A stretch of 7,205 nucleotides of DNA from Bordetella sp. (GTDB lineage Bacteria; Pseudomonadota; Gammaproteobacteria; Burkholderiales; Burkholderiaceae_B), in assembly GCA_027450125.1 (NCBI GenBank), contig DAIDKG010000262.1, positions 1 to 7,205 on the forward strand, given 5' to 3'. The position numbers were made by a program, and so were the translations under genes. Below are positions 1 through 6,997 of this stretch, piece after piece (position 1 is the stretch's first letter; every line of letters starts with the position of its first letter). Below the pieces are notes generated by a model. The model saw only the letters and a program-made list of their open reading frames with translations. It did no database searches and was not told the DNA's origin.

Positions 1-1613
1 GGACCAACCCCTATCCCTCGCGCCGCATTCCGGTCTTTGCGCGCAATGTCGTCTCCACGTCGCACCCGCTGGCCGCCCAGGCCGGCTTGCGCATGCTGCT
101 CAAGGGCGGCTGCGCGGTGGACGCGGCCATCGCGGCGGCCGCCGTCATGATGCTGGTCGAACCCGTGTCCAACGGCCTGGGCAGCGACTGCTTTGCCATC
201 GTCTGGGACGGCAAACGGCTGCATGGCCTCAATTCCTCGGGCACGGCGCCGGCGGGCTGGAGCGTGGACTATTTCAAGAAGAAGTACGGCACCGGTCCCG
301 ACGGGCTGGCATCCCAGCCCAAGCGCGGCTGGGATGCCGTGACGGTGCCCGGCGCGGTGGCGGGCTGGACCGCCCTGCACGAGAAATTCGGCAAGCTGTC
401 CTTCGATACGCTCATGGAGCCTGCCATCGAGATCGCCGAGCGAGGCTATGCCGTGCCGCCGGTGGTCGCGCACAAGTGGCAGCCGGCGGCCGACGAACTG
501 CACTCGCAGCCGGGCTACGCGCAGGTGTTCATGCCTCATGGCCGCGCGCCGCAGGTGGGCGAGCATTTCCGCATCCCCGATGCCGCCTGGACCCTGCGCC
601 GCATCGCCGCCAGCGGCGGCCGCGACTACTACGAGGGCGAGATCGCCGAGCGCATCGCCGCCTTCAGCAAGGAGTGCGGCGGCGCCATGACCCTGCATGA
701 CCTGCGCGGCTACCGGCCAGCCTGGGTCGACCCTATCTCGCAGTCCTACCGCGGCTACGAATTGCACGAGATCCCGCCGAACGGGCAGGGCATCGCCGCG
801 CTGATCGCGCTGGGCATCTGCGAGCACTTCGATCTGAAGGGCATGGGCGTGGACACGGTGCAATCGCAGCACGTGCAGATCGAGGCCATGAAACTGGCTT
901 TCTCCGACCTGTACCGTTATGTGGCCGACCCGCACAGCATGGAAGTCACGCCCGGGCAGATGCTCGACCCGGCCTACCTGGCCTCGCGCGCCAAGCTCAT
1001 CGACCTGGACAAGGCCTCGTATCCCGCCGCCGGCCGGCCGGCCGCCGGCGGCACCATCTACATGAGCGCCGCGGACGAAAGCGGCATGATGATCTCGTTC
1101 ATCCAGTCCAACTACATGGGTTTCGGCTCGGGCGTCGTGGTGCCGGGCACCGGCATCAGCCTGCAGAACCGCGGCGTGGGCTTCTCGATGGATCCGAAAT
1201 CGGCCAATGTGGTCGAGGGCGGCAAGCGGCCTTTCCACACCATCATTCCGGGCTTTCTCACTCAGGGCGGGCGCCCGGTGATGAGTTTCGGTGTGATGGG
1301 CGGGGACATGCAGCCGCAAGGTCACCTGCAGACCGCCATCCGCATGATCGACTACGACCAGCAGCCCCAGGCCGCCTGCGATGCGCCGCGCTGGAAGCTC
1401 AACCGCGACCAGACGCTGGACGTCGAGTCCTCCATGGAGCGCAATGTGGTCGAGGGGTTGGCGAAGATGGGCCATCGGCTCAAGTCCGTCGACGATCCGT
1501 ACATGGATTTCGGCGCGGGGCAGTTCATCTGGCGCATGTCGCCGGACGATAATGAAAAAGGCTATGTGGCGGCGAGCGATCCGCGCCGCGACGGCCTGGC
1601 AGCGGGTTTCTGA
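1..1613 (+). CDS. ggt: Gamma-glutamyltransferase-family protein (YwrD-like Ntn hydrolase), 5' end cut by window
   Basis: The reading frame is open from base 3 and ends with TGA at 1611-1613, giving 536 visible residues. The first ones (NPYPSRRIPVFARNVVST) are the usual near-N-terminal block of this subfamily, so probably only about 5-15 residues are missing. GGTs are N-terminal-nucleophile hydrolases that cut themselves in two; the new N-terminal Thr then attacks gamma-glutamyl amides such as glutathione. The expected Thr is in GGTIYMSAADESG, codon 1053-1055, visible residue 351, giving a large chain of about 350 and a small chain of 186 residues. The FGSGVVVPGTG block and the ASDPRRDG near the C terminus are also family hallmarks. 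No export signal is seen in the visible part, so a cytoplasmic location is inferred. Classical GGT substrate-holding residues are replaced, as in YwrD-type members, so glutathione hydrolysis is likely but unproven. It is the first visible gene of the operon, 39 bases before the binding-protein gene. Confidence 0.93.
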   Translation, partial: TNPYPSRRIPVFARNVVSTSHPLAAQAGLRMLLKGGCAVDAAIAAAAVMMLVEPVSNGLGSDCFAIVWDGKRLHGLNSSGTAPAGWSVDYFKKKYGTGPDGLASQPKRGWDAVTVPGAVAGWTALHEKFGKLSFDTLMEPAIEIAERGYAVPPVVAHKWQPAADELHSQPGYAQVFMPHGRAPQVGEHFRIPDAAWTLRRIAASGGRDYYEGEIAERIAAFSKECGGAMTLHDLRGYRPAWVDPISQSYRGYELHEIPPNGQGIAALIALGICEHFDLKGMGVDTVQSQHVQIEAMKLAFSDLYRYVADPHSMEVTPGQMLDPAYLASRAKLIDLDKASYPAAGRPAAGGTIYMSAADESGMMISFIQSNYMGFGSGVVVPGTGISLQNRGVGFSMDPKSANVVEGGKRPFHTIIPGFLTQGGRPVMSFGVMGGDMQPQGHLQTAIRMIDYDQQPQAACDAPRWKLNRDQTLDVESSMERNVVEGLAKMGHRLKSVDDPYMDFGAGQFIWRMSPDDNEKGYVAASDPRRDGLAAGF

Positions 1614-1639
1614 AGTCGTATTGGCATAAAAACCACATC

Positions 1640-1645
1640 AAGGGA
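1640..1645 (+). promoter_or_regulatory. Ribosome binding site deciding the binding-protein start
   Basis: AAGGGA lies 7 bases before the ATG at 1653 but only 1 base before the in-frame ATG at 1647. The spacing supports initiation at 1653. It lies in the 39-base gap after the GGT-family gene, which shows no terminator or convincing promoter, consistent with one transcript. Confidence 0.7.
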
Positions 1646-1652
1646 AATGGCG

Positions 1653-3176
1653 ATGATCAAATCGAAACGCATGAGCCGGGTATTGCTGGGCCTGATTCTG
1701 GGCCTGGCCTCGGCATCGGCCCTGGCGCAGACCCTGCGCATAGGCCTGCAGGAAGACCCTGACACGCTCGATCCGCAGCGCGCGCGCACCTACGTCAGCC
1801 GCATCGTGTTCACGTCGCTGTGCGACAAGCTCATCGACGTCGACAACAAGCTGCAGTTCGTGCCTCAGCTGGCCAAGTCCTGGTCCTGGAGCGCCGACAA
1901 CAAGACGCTGACCTTCAAGCTGCGCGACGACGTGCTGTTCCAGGACGGCACCAAGTTCGACGCTGCCGCGGCCAAGGCCAATTTCGACCGCGAGATGACC
2001 ATACCCGAGAGCATGCGCAAGAGCGAGATCAAGTCGATCGCCAGCGTGGCCGCACCCGATCCGACCACGCTGGTGCTCACGCTCAAGCACCCCGACGCCA
2101 CGCTGCTGGCCGCACTCTCCGATCGGGCCGGCATGATGCTTTCGCCCGCGTCCTTCCAGGGAAAGCCGGTCGACGCGGTGGCCCAGCATCCGGTCTGCTC
2201 GGGTCCGTACAAGTTCGTCGAGCGCGTGCAGAACGACCGCATCGTGCTGCAGAAATTCAAGCGCTACTACGACGCCAAGGACTACCACTTCGACCGCGTG
2301 GTGTTCATGCCCATACCCGACTCCACGGTGCGCCTGTCGAACCTGCGCGCGGGCAGCCTGAACATGCTCGAGCGCCTGAACCCGGCCGACGTGCCGCAGG
2401 TCAAGCAGGATGCCAGCCTGACCTTCGCGCCGGTCAACGGCCTGGGCTTCCAGGAACTGTTCTTCAACGTGGACAACGGGCCGATGGCGCAGAAGTCGCC
2501 CTTCAAGGACCCGCGCGTGCGCAAGGCGCTGGAGCTGACGATAGACCGCAACGCCATCAACCAGGTGGTGGGCAACGGCATCTTCCCGCCGGCCGGTCAG
2601 CCCTTCCCTCCCGCCAGTCCGTATTTCAACCCCAAGTTCGCTCCGCCGGCGCGCGACGTGGCCAAGGCCAAGGCGCTGCTCAAGGAAGCCGGCCTGACCC
2701 CGCCGGTCAAGGGCACGCTGTCCTTCGGCAATACCACTACCTCCTCGGCCATTGCGCAGATGATCCAGGCCATGGCTGCCGAGGCGGGCTTCGACCTGAG
2801 CCTGCAGCCCATGGAGTATGCGGCCATGCTGAGCCAGACGCGGCAGGGCAATTTCCAGATGGCGCTGCAGGGCTGGTCGGGACGTGTCGATCCGGACGGC
2901 AATCTGTCGCTGTTCGTGGAGTGCGGCGCCTCGTTCAACGACGGCCATTATTGCAACCCCCAGGTCGACAAGCTGCTCAAGGCGGCGCGCGAGGTCCCCG
3001 ACGAGCCGCAGCGCAAGGCCTTGTATGACCAGGCCGAAGCCATCCTGACCAAGGACGACCCCTATATTTACCTTTACTACCAGCCCTGGCCCTTCGCCCT
3101 GCAGAAGAAGGTCGTGGGCTTCACGCCGTCCCCTGACGGCATGATCCGCCTGAAGGGCGTGCATTTCGCCAAATAA
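1653..3176 (+). CDS. ABC transporter periplasmic substrate-binding protein, family 5 (GsiB/DppA/HbpA type)
   Basis: A 507-residue exported binding protein for a peptide, glutathione or similar small solute; E. coli GsiB has about the same length (512). The signal peptide is clear: basic residues (MIKSKRMSR), a hydrophobic core LLGLILGLAS, and an ALA cleavage site with Gln26 as the likely first mature residue. There is no lipobox, so it should be a free periplasmic protein. Family-5 features follow: RIGLQEDPDTLDP at 29-41, LRDDVLFQDGTKFDA at 90-104, the conserved glycine-proline-tyrosine turn in HPVCSGPYKF at 179-188, DPRVRKALELTIDR at 286-299 and KAKALLKEAGL at 338-348. The usual PVGTGPY reads PVCSGPY. 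Four cysteines (57, 182, 424, 434) are all in the mature part. Start chosen from Shine-Dalgarno spacing; ATG 1647 is an alternative, adding two residues. It occupies the gsiB slot of the operon. The family is certain; glutathione as ligand is only suggested by neighbours, and di- or oligopeptides or haem-like ligands are possible. Confidence 0.95.
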   Translation: MIKSKRMSRVLLGLILGLASASALAQTLRIGLQEDPDTLDPQRARTYVSRIVFTSLCDKLIDVDNKLQFVPQLAKSWSWSADNKTLTFKLRDDVLFQDGTKFDAAAAKANFDREMTIPESMRKSEIKSIASVAAPDPTTLVLTLKHPDATLLAALSDRAGMMLSPASFQGKPVDAVAQHPVCSGPYKFVERVQNDRIVLQKFKRYYDAKDYHFDRVVFMPIPDSTVRLSNLRAGSLNMLERLNPADVPQVKQDASLTFAPVNGLGFQELFFNVDNGPMAQKSPFKDPRVRKALELTIDRNAINQVVGNGIFPPAGQPFPPASPYFNPKFAPPARDVAKAKALLKEAGLTPPVKGTLSFGNTTTSSAIAQMIQAMAAEAGFDLSLQPMEYAAMLSQTRQGNFQMALQGWSGRVDPDGNLSLFVECGASFNDGHYCNPQVDKLLKAAREVPDEPQRKALYDQAEAILTKDDPYIYLYYQPWPFALQKKVVGFTPSPDGMIRLKGVHFAK

Positions 3177-3194
3177 GCAGCCGAACAGGGCGCC

Positions 3195-4139
3195 ATGCTA
3201 CGACTGATATTGCGACGCGTGCTGGTGGCCATCCCGACACTGATCCTGGTGTCGATGATGGTCTTCCTGCTCCAGAAGATCCTGCCCGGCGATCCGGTCC
3301 TGGCCATGGCCGGCGAGGACCGCGATCCCGCCGTAATGAATTACCTGCGCGAGAAATACCGTCTCAACGATCCTCTGCCGGTGCAATATGAGGCCTGGGT
3401 CGAGCAGGTTCTGCACGGCGACCTGGGCAAGTCGCTGCGCACCGACGTGCCCGTCAAGCAACTGATCGAGGAAAAGCTGCCCGTCACCGCGCAGCTCTCG
3501 GTCATGGCCATGATCTTCGCGCTGATCCTGGGCATACCGTCGGGCATCATCGCCGCGGTGCGCAAGGGGTCGGCCGTGGAGATGGGAGCCAATATGGCGG
3601 CGCTGTCGGGCATGTCGATACCCAGCTTCTGGCTGGGCATCATCCTCATCCTGGTGGTGTCGGTCCATTGGCAGCTGCTGCCGGCCTCGGGGTATGTGCC
3701 GCTCTCGGAAAACTTCTGGCTGTCGCTCAAGACGCTGCTGATGCCTGCCTTCGTCCTGTCCCTGGCGATCGCGGCCTATCTGATGCGGCATACCCGCTCG
3801 GCCATGCTGGAGGCGCTGAGCGCCGATTACGTGCGCACCGCGCGCGCCAAGGGCGTGCCGGCCTACAAGGTGGTGCTGCGCCACGCGCTGCGCAACGCGC
3901 TCATGCCCATCGTCACGCTGGTCACGCTGCTGCTCGGGGAACTGCTGGCCGGCGCCGTGCTGACCGAGCAGGTCTTCACCATTCCGGGTTTCGGCAAGCT
4001 CATCGTCGATGCCGTGTTCAACCGCGACTACGCGGTGGTACAGGGCGTGGTTCTGTGCGTAGCGGTGGGCTTCATCGCGCTCAACCTGCTGGCCGACGTG
4101 CTCTACATCGTCGTCAATCCCCGCCTGAGGCATTCATGA
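3195..4139 (+). CDS. ABC transporter inner-membrane permease, first subunit (GsiC/DppB type)
   Basis: A 314-residue integral membrane protein that pairs with the next gene product to form the translocation channel; E. coli GsiC is 306. Hydrophobic segments lie at roughly residues 9-29, 100-122, 134-158, 182-198, 235-257 and 282-305, the six-helix plan of this family. The N-terminal start, [18 protein letters not shown] followed by PGDPV, is the usual DppB-type first helix and loop. The EAA loop that docks on the ATPase is at 206-230 ([16 protein letters not shown] then [11 protein letters not shown]), followed by the conserved FTIPGFGKL at 261-269. The ATG follows AGGG at 3187-3190 with a 4-base gap, 18 bases after the binding-protein stop. 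Its TGA overlaps the start of the second permease as ATGA. Permease sequence alone cannot separate glutathione from dipeptide importers; the GsiC reading rests on the linked fused ATPase and GGT-family gene. Confidence 0.96.
   Translation: MLRLILRRVLVAIPTLILVSMMVFLLQKILPGDPVLAMAGEDRDPAVMNYLREKYRLNDPLPVQYEAWVEQVLHGDLGKSLRTDVPVKQLIEEKLPVTAQLSVMAMIFALILGIPSGIIAAVRKGSAVEMGANMAALSGMSIPSFWLGIILILVVSVHWQLLPASGYVPLSENFWLSLKTLLMPAFVLSLAIAAYLMRHTRSAMLEALSADYVRTARAKGVPAYKVVLRHALRNALMPIVTLVTLLLGELLAGAVLTEQVFTIPGFGKLIVDAVFNRDYAVVQGVVLCVAVGFIALNLLADVLYIVVNPRLRHS
4127..4130 (+). promoter_or_regulatory. Ribosome binding site for second permease
   Basis: GAGG lies inside the last codons of the first permease gene, 5 bases before the ATG at 4136. 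It fixes that start rather than any upstream in-frame codon and fits translational coupling through the ATGA overlap. Confidence 0.6.
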
Positions 4140-5014
4140 GCAGCGCTTTTCCCGCAACCGCGTCCGCCGTGCCGCCGCGCAGCGGCAGCCGCGCCTGGGC
4201 CAAGTTCCGGCGCAACCGCTCCGCCATGCTGGGCGCGGTCATCGTGCTGGTGTTCGTGGTCCTGTCCGTGCTGGCGTCGGTGCTGGCCAACTACGATCCG
4301 CTCAAGGTCAATTTCCTGGCCGTGCGCAAGCCGCCCTCGCATCTGTACTGGCTGGGCACCGACGAGCTCGGCCGCGACATCTACAGCCGCATGCTGTATG
4401 GGGCGCGGGCCTCGCTCATGGTCGGCCTGGTCTCGGTTCTCATCGCGATGGCGGCAGGGGTGCCTTTTGGCCTGATGGCAGGGTATTTCCAGGGATGGGT
4501 CGACGGCGTGATCTCGCGCATCACCGAGGCGCTGATGGCCATTCCCTTTCTCATCCTGGCCATTGCGCTGGCGGCCTTCCTGGGGCCCAGCCTGGTCAAC
4601 GCCATGATCGCCATCGGCGTTTCGGCCGCGCCCAAGTTCACGCGGCTCACGCGCGGGCAGGTGCTGGCGGTCAAGAGCGAGGACTACGTGCAGGGCGCGC
4701 GCGCACTGGGGGCATCGGACCTGCGCATCATCGTGCGCCACATCCTGCCCAACGTCATGCCGCCCCTCATCGTCCAGGCCACCATCACCATCGCCACGTC
4801 CATCATCGCCGAGGCCAGCTTGTCCTTTCTCGGGCTGGGCCTGCAACCGCCCGATCCCTCGTGGGGGACCATGCTCAACACCGCCAAGAATTTCATGAAC
4901 CAGGCGCCGTGGATGTCGGTATTTCCGGGCGCGGCCATCTTTCTGGCCGTGCTGGGTTTCAACCTGCTGGGCGACGGGCTGCGCGACGCGCTCGATCCGC
5001 GCCAGGAGAAATGA
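4136..5014 (+). CDS. ABC transporter inner-membrane permease, second subunit (GsiD/DppC type)
   Basis: A 292-residue membrane protein, partner of the preceding permease; E. coli GsiD is 303. It starts with a cytoplasmic tail of about 30 residues (W-x-K-F-R-R-N-R before helix 1, as in DppC/OppC proteins). A first helix follows at 31-51, then a periplasmic loop with the subfamily signature [19 protein letters not shown] at 73-91. Further hydrophobic segments lie at about 94-115, 134-163, 208-228 and 260-280. The ATPase-docking EAA loop is at 180-206 ([20 protein letters not shown] then RHILPN). [17 protein letters not shown] at 228-244 is a near-invariant block of this family. The start is ATG 4136, overlapping the previous stop by 4 bases; the frame stays open upstream to 3668, but that stretch lies inside the first permease gene and lacks permease character. 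Its own stop overlaps the alternative start of the ATPase gene. Substrate assignment rests on context. Confidence 0.96.
   Translation: MSSAFPATASAVPPRSGSRAWAKFRRNRSAMLGAVIVLVFVVLSVLASVLANYDPLKVNFLAVRKPPSHLYWLGTDELGRDIYSRMLYGARASLMVGLVSVLIAMAAGVPFGLMAGYFQGWVDGVISRITEALMAIPFLILAIALAAFLGPSLVNAMIAIGVSAAPKFTRLTRGQVLAVKSEDYVQGARALGASDLRIIVRHILPNVMPPLIVQATITIATSIIAEASLSFLGLGLQPPDPSWGTMLNTAKNFMNQAPWMSVFPGAAIFLAVLGFNLLGDGLRDALDPRQEK
5004..5008 (+). promoter_or_regulatory. Ribosome binding site at permease/ATPase junction
   Basis: AGGAG sits in the last codons of the second permease gene. It is 8 bases before the ATG at 5017 but only 2 before the ATG at 5011. The spacing prefers 5017; the ATGA overlap with the permease stop (5011-5014) would argue for 5011. 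The two proteins differ by two residues only. Confidence 0.6.
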
Positions 5015-5016
5015 GC

Positions 5017-6882
5017 ATGGAAATGGATGCCAGGCGGGTCGCGCAAGTGAACGGCCTGACGGTGCGCTTCGCGACGCCGTCGCGCGTGGTCGAGGCGGTC
5101 AGCGACGTTTCTTTCCATGTCGACCGGGGCGAAACGCTGGCCATTGTCGGCGAATCCGGGTCGGGCAAGTCGGTGACCTCGCTCTCCCTGATGCGCCTGG
5201 TCGAATATGGCGGCGGTACGATCGCCGCGGGCGATATGTACCTGCGCCGGCGCAACGGCCAGATGCTGGATCTGGCCCGTGCCGAGGAGTCGGTGCTTGC
5301 CCGTGTGCGCGGCGCCGACATCGCCATGATCTTCCAGGAGCCCATGACCTCGCTGAACCCCAGCTTCACGGCGGGGGCGCAGATCGCCGAGGCGCTGCAG
5401 CTGCATCAGGGGCTGGATACAGGCGCCGCCCGCGCCGAAACCCTGCGCATGCTCGAGCGCGTGCGCATTCCCGAAGCGCGTGCCATCCTGGACCGATATC
5501 CGCACCAGTTGTCCGGCGGCATGCGCCAGCGCGTCATGATCGCCATGGCCCTGTCGTGCAAGCCGCAACTGCTGATCGCCGACGAGCCCACCACGGCGCT
5601 GGACGTGACGATCCAGGCACAGATCCTGCAGCTCATCCGCCAGCTGCAGCAAGAGATGGACATGGGCGTGATCTTCATCACGCACGACATGGGCGTGGTC
5701 GCCGAGGTGGCCGACCGCGTGCTGGTGATGTACCGCGGCCAGAAGGTGGAGGAGGGCGTCACGGACGACGTCTTCGCCAGGCCCGCGCACGGTTACACCC
5801 GCGCGCTGCTGTCGGCCGTGCCGCGCCTGGGTGCCATGCAGGGCACGCTGCTGCCCGCGCCCTTTCCGCTGCTGCGCGTGGACGGCAGCAAGGTGCCCGA
5901 GACACCGGATGCCGGCAAGGTCGATACGGTGCGCCGCGAGCACGGGCCCATCCTGCGGGTGCGCGACCTGGTCACGCGCTTTGACATAGCGGTCGGCATT
6001 CTGGGCCGCGTCCACAAGCGCGTGCACGCCGTCGAGAAGGTCAGCTTCGACCTGTACCCTGGCGAGACGCTTGCCTTGGTGGGCGAGTCGGGTTGCGGCA
6101 AGACCACCACGGGCCGCTCGCTGCTGCGCCTGGTCAAGAGCCAGGGCGGCCGCATCGAGTTCGAGGGCCAGGATATCGGCGCGCTGCGCGGGCCGGCCAT
6201 GCAGGCGATGCGCCGGCACATCCAGTTCATCTTCCAGGACCCGTTCGCCTCGCTCGATCCGCGCATGACGGTGGGCGACTCGATCATGGAGCCGCTGCTC
6301 ATCCATCGCGCGGCCGGCGGGCGCCAGGCGCGCGAGCGGGTGCGTTGGCTGATGGACAAATGCGGCCTGCTGCCCGACATGGCCGATCGCTATCCCCACG
6401 AGTTCTCCGGCGGACAGCGCCAGCGCATCAGCATTGCGCGGGCGCTGGCCCTCAATCCCAAGGTGGTCGTGGCGGACGAGTCGGTGTCGGCGCTGGACGT
6501 CTCCATCCAGGCGCAGATCGTCAACCTGCTGCTCGACCTGCAGCGCGAGCTGGGCGTTTCCTTCCTGTTCATTTCACACGATATGGCCGTGGTCGAACGC
6601 GTCAGCCACCGGGTGGCCGTCATGTACCTGGGCCAGATCGTCGAGATCGGCCCGCGCCAGGCCATCTTCGAAAATCCGCAGCATCCCTACACCAGGAAAC
6701 TGATGGCCGCCGTGCCCATCGCCGATCCGGCACGCCGCCATCGCCAGCGCTCGCTGCTGGTCGACGAGATCCCCAGTCCGGTGCGCAGGGTGGGAGACGA
6801 GCCGGTGGTGCAGCCGCTGGCGCAGGTGGGCCAGGACCACTTCGTGGCGCGCCATCCCGTCGGCATCTACGCCGAAGGTTGA
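5017..6882 (+). CDS. gsiA: Fused double ATP-binding subunit of peptide/glutathione importer (GsiA type)
   Basis: A 621-residue cytoplasmic ATPase (623 from ATG 5011; E. coli GsiA is 623) with two complete nucleotide-binding domains in one chain; most Dpp/Opp systems use two separate proteins. Domain 1: Walker A GESGSGKS at 45-52, Q-loop Gln107 in [12 protein letters not shown], signature LSGGM at 165-169, Walker B LLIADE at 185-190, H-loop His223. A linker of about 40 residues (275-315) follows the C-terminal [12 protein letters not shown] block. Domain 2: Walker [10 protein letters not shown] at 356-364, Q-loop Gln407 in [12 protein letters not shown], signature FSGGQ at 463-467, Walker B VVVADE at 483-488, His521, then the oligopeptide-family C-terminal block [12 protein letters not shown] at 556-567. 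Both sites keep their catalytic Glu and His, so both should hydrolyse ATP. LSGGM in place of LSGGQ in domain 1 is common in this family. Last gene of the operon; E. coli places it before the binding-protein gene. YejF-type fusions are an alternative but are shorter, about 530 residues. Confidence 0.96.
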   Translation: MEMDARRVAQVNGLTVRFATPSRVVEAVSDVSFHVDRGETLAIVGESGSGKSVTSLSLMRLVEYGGGTIAAGDMYLRRRNGQMLDLARAEESVLARVRGADIAMIFQEPMTSLNPSFTAGAQIAEALQLHQGLDTGAARAETLRMLERVRIPEARAILDRYPHQLSGGMRQRVMIAMALSCKPQLLIADEPTTALDVTIQAQILQLIRQLQQEMDMGVIFITHDMGVVAEVADRVLVMYRGQKVEEGVTDDVFARPAHGYTRALLSAVPRLGAMQGTLLPAPFPLLRVDGSKVPETPDAGKVDTVRREHGPILRVRDLVTRFDIAVGILGRVHKRVHAVEKVSFDLYPGETLALVGESGCGKTTTGRSLLRLVKSQGGRIEFEGQDIGALRGPAMQAMRRHIQFIFQDPFASLDPRMTVGDSIMEPLLIHRAAGGRQARERVRWLMDKCGLLPDMADRYPHEFSGGQRQRISIARALALNPKVVVADESVSALDVSIQAQIVNLLLDLQRELGVSFLFISHDMAVVERVSHRVAVMYLGQIVEIGPRQAIFENPQHPYTRKLMAAVPIADPARRHRQRSLLVDEIPSPVRRVGDEPVVQPLAQVGQDHFVARHPVGIYAEG

Positions 6883-6997
6883 TCTGCGAGGGCCTGCCGT
6901 GGACATCGCCTCCATGGCATGATCCATTGCCATTCCTACCCGCTGACGGTAGTCTTGGCGCTATTTCCGAATCGTCGGCCCATTCGGCACACTCGAC
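6883..6997 (+). other. Intergenic gap with two weak hairpins; no clear promoter or terminator
   Basis: This 115-base gap separates the ATPase stop from the next reading frame. It holds ATGGCA/TGCCAT (6914-6919 with 6928-6933, 8-base loop) and CCGAAT/ATTCGG (6967-6972 with 6982-6987, 9-base loop). Neither is followed by a T-run, so neither looks like an intrinsic terminator. A TTGGCG at 6955-6960 resembles a -35 box but has no fitting -10. I see no other signal. Confidence 0.4.

Noticed and set aside
1614..1652. Possible promoter or terminator between the GGT-family gene and the binding-protein gene
   Set aside because: The 39 bases are A-rich around 1626-1634 but show no paired -35/-10 boxes and no hairpin with a T-run; only the ribosome binding site is supported.
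1820..3028. A 402-residue + strand frame inside the binding-protein gene
   Set aside because: An Arg/Gly/Ala/Gln-rich out-of-frame translation of a well-supported gene; no domain is recognisable.
1638..3164. A 508-residue open frame on the minus strand, almost exactly opposite the binding-protein gene
   Set aside because: The product is rich in His, Arg, Gly and Gln with no family pattern or signal, as expected opposite a GC-rich gene. The + strand frame has a clear signal peptide and family-5 motifs.
4495..5016. Upstream extension of the ATPase frame (to give 795 residues)
   Set aside because: It overlaps the second permease gene out of frame, is Arg/His/Gly-rich, and the family length of about 620 matches the start at 5011 or 5017.
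4684..6399. A 571-residue minus-strand open frame across the end of the second permease and most of the ATPase gene
   Set aside because: It is antisense to two certain genes, crosses their boundary and has a shadow-like composition. The 3198-4133 and 4103-4846 minus-strand frames are rejected for the same reason.
6955..6983. Possible sigma-70 promoter (TTGGCG at 6955-6960) before the downstream gene
   Set aside because: At a 17-base spacing the -10 position reads GCCCAT, which is a poor match. There is not enough to call a promoter.
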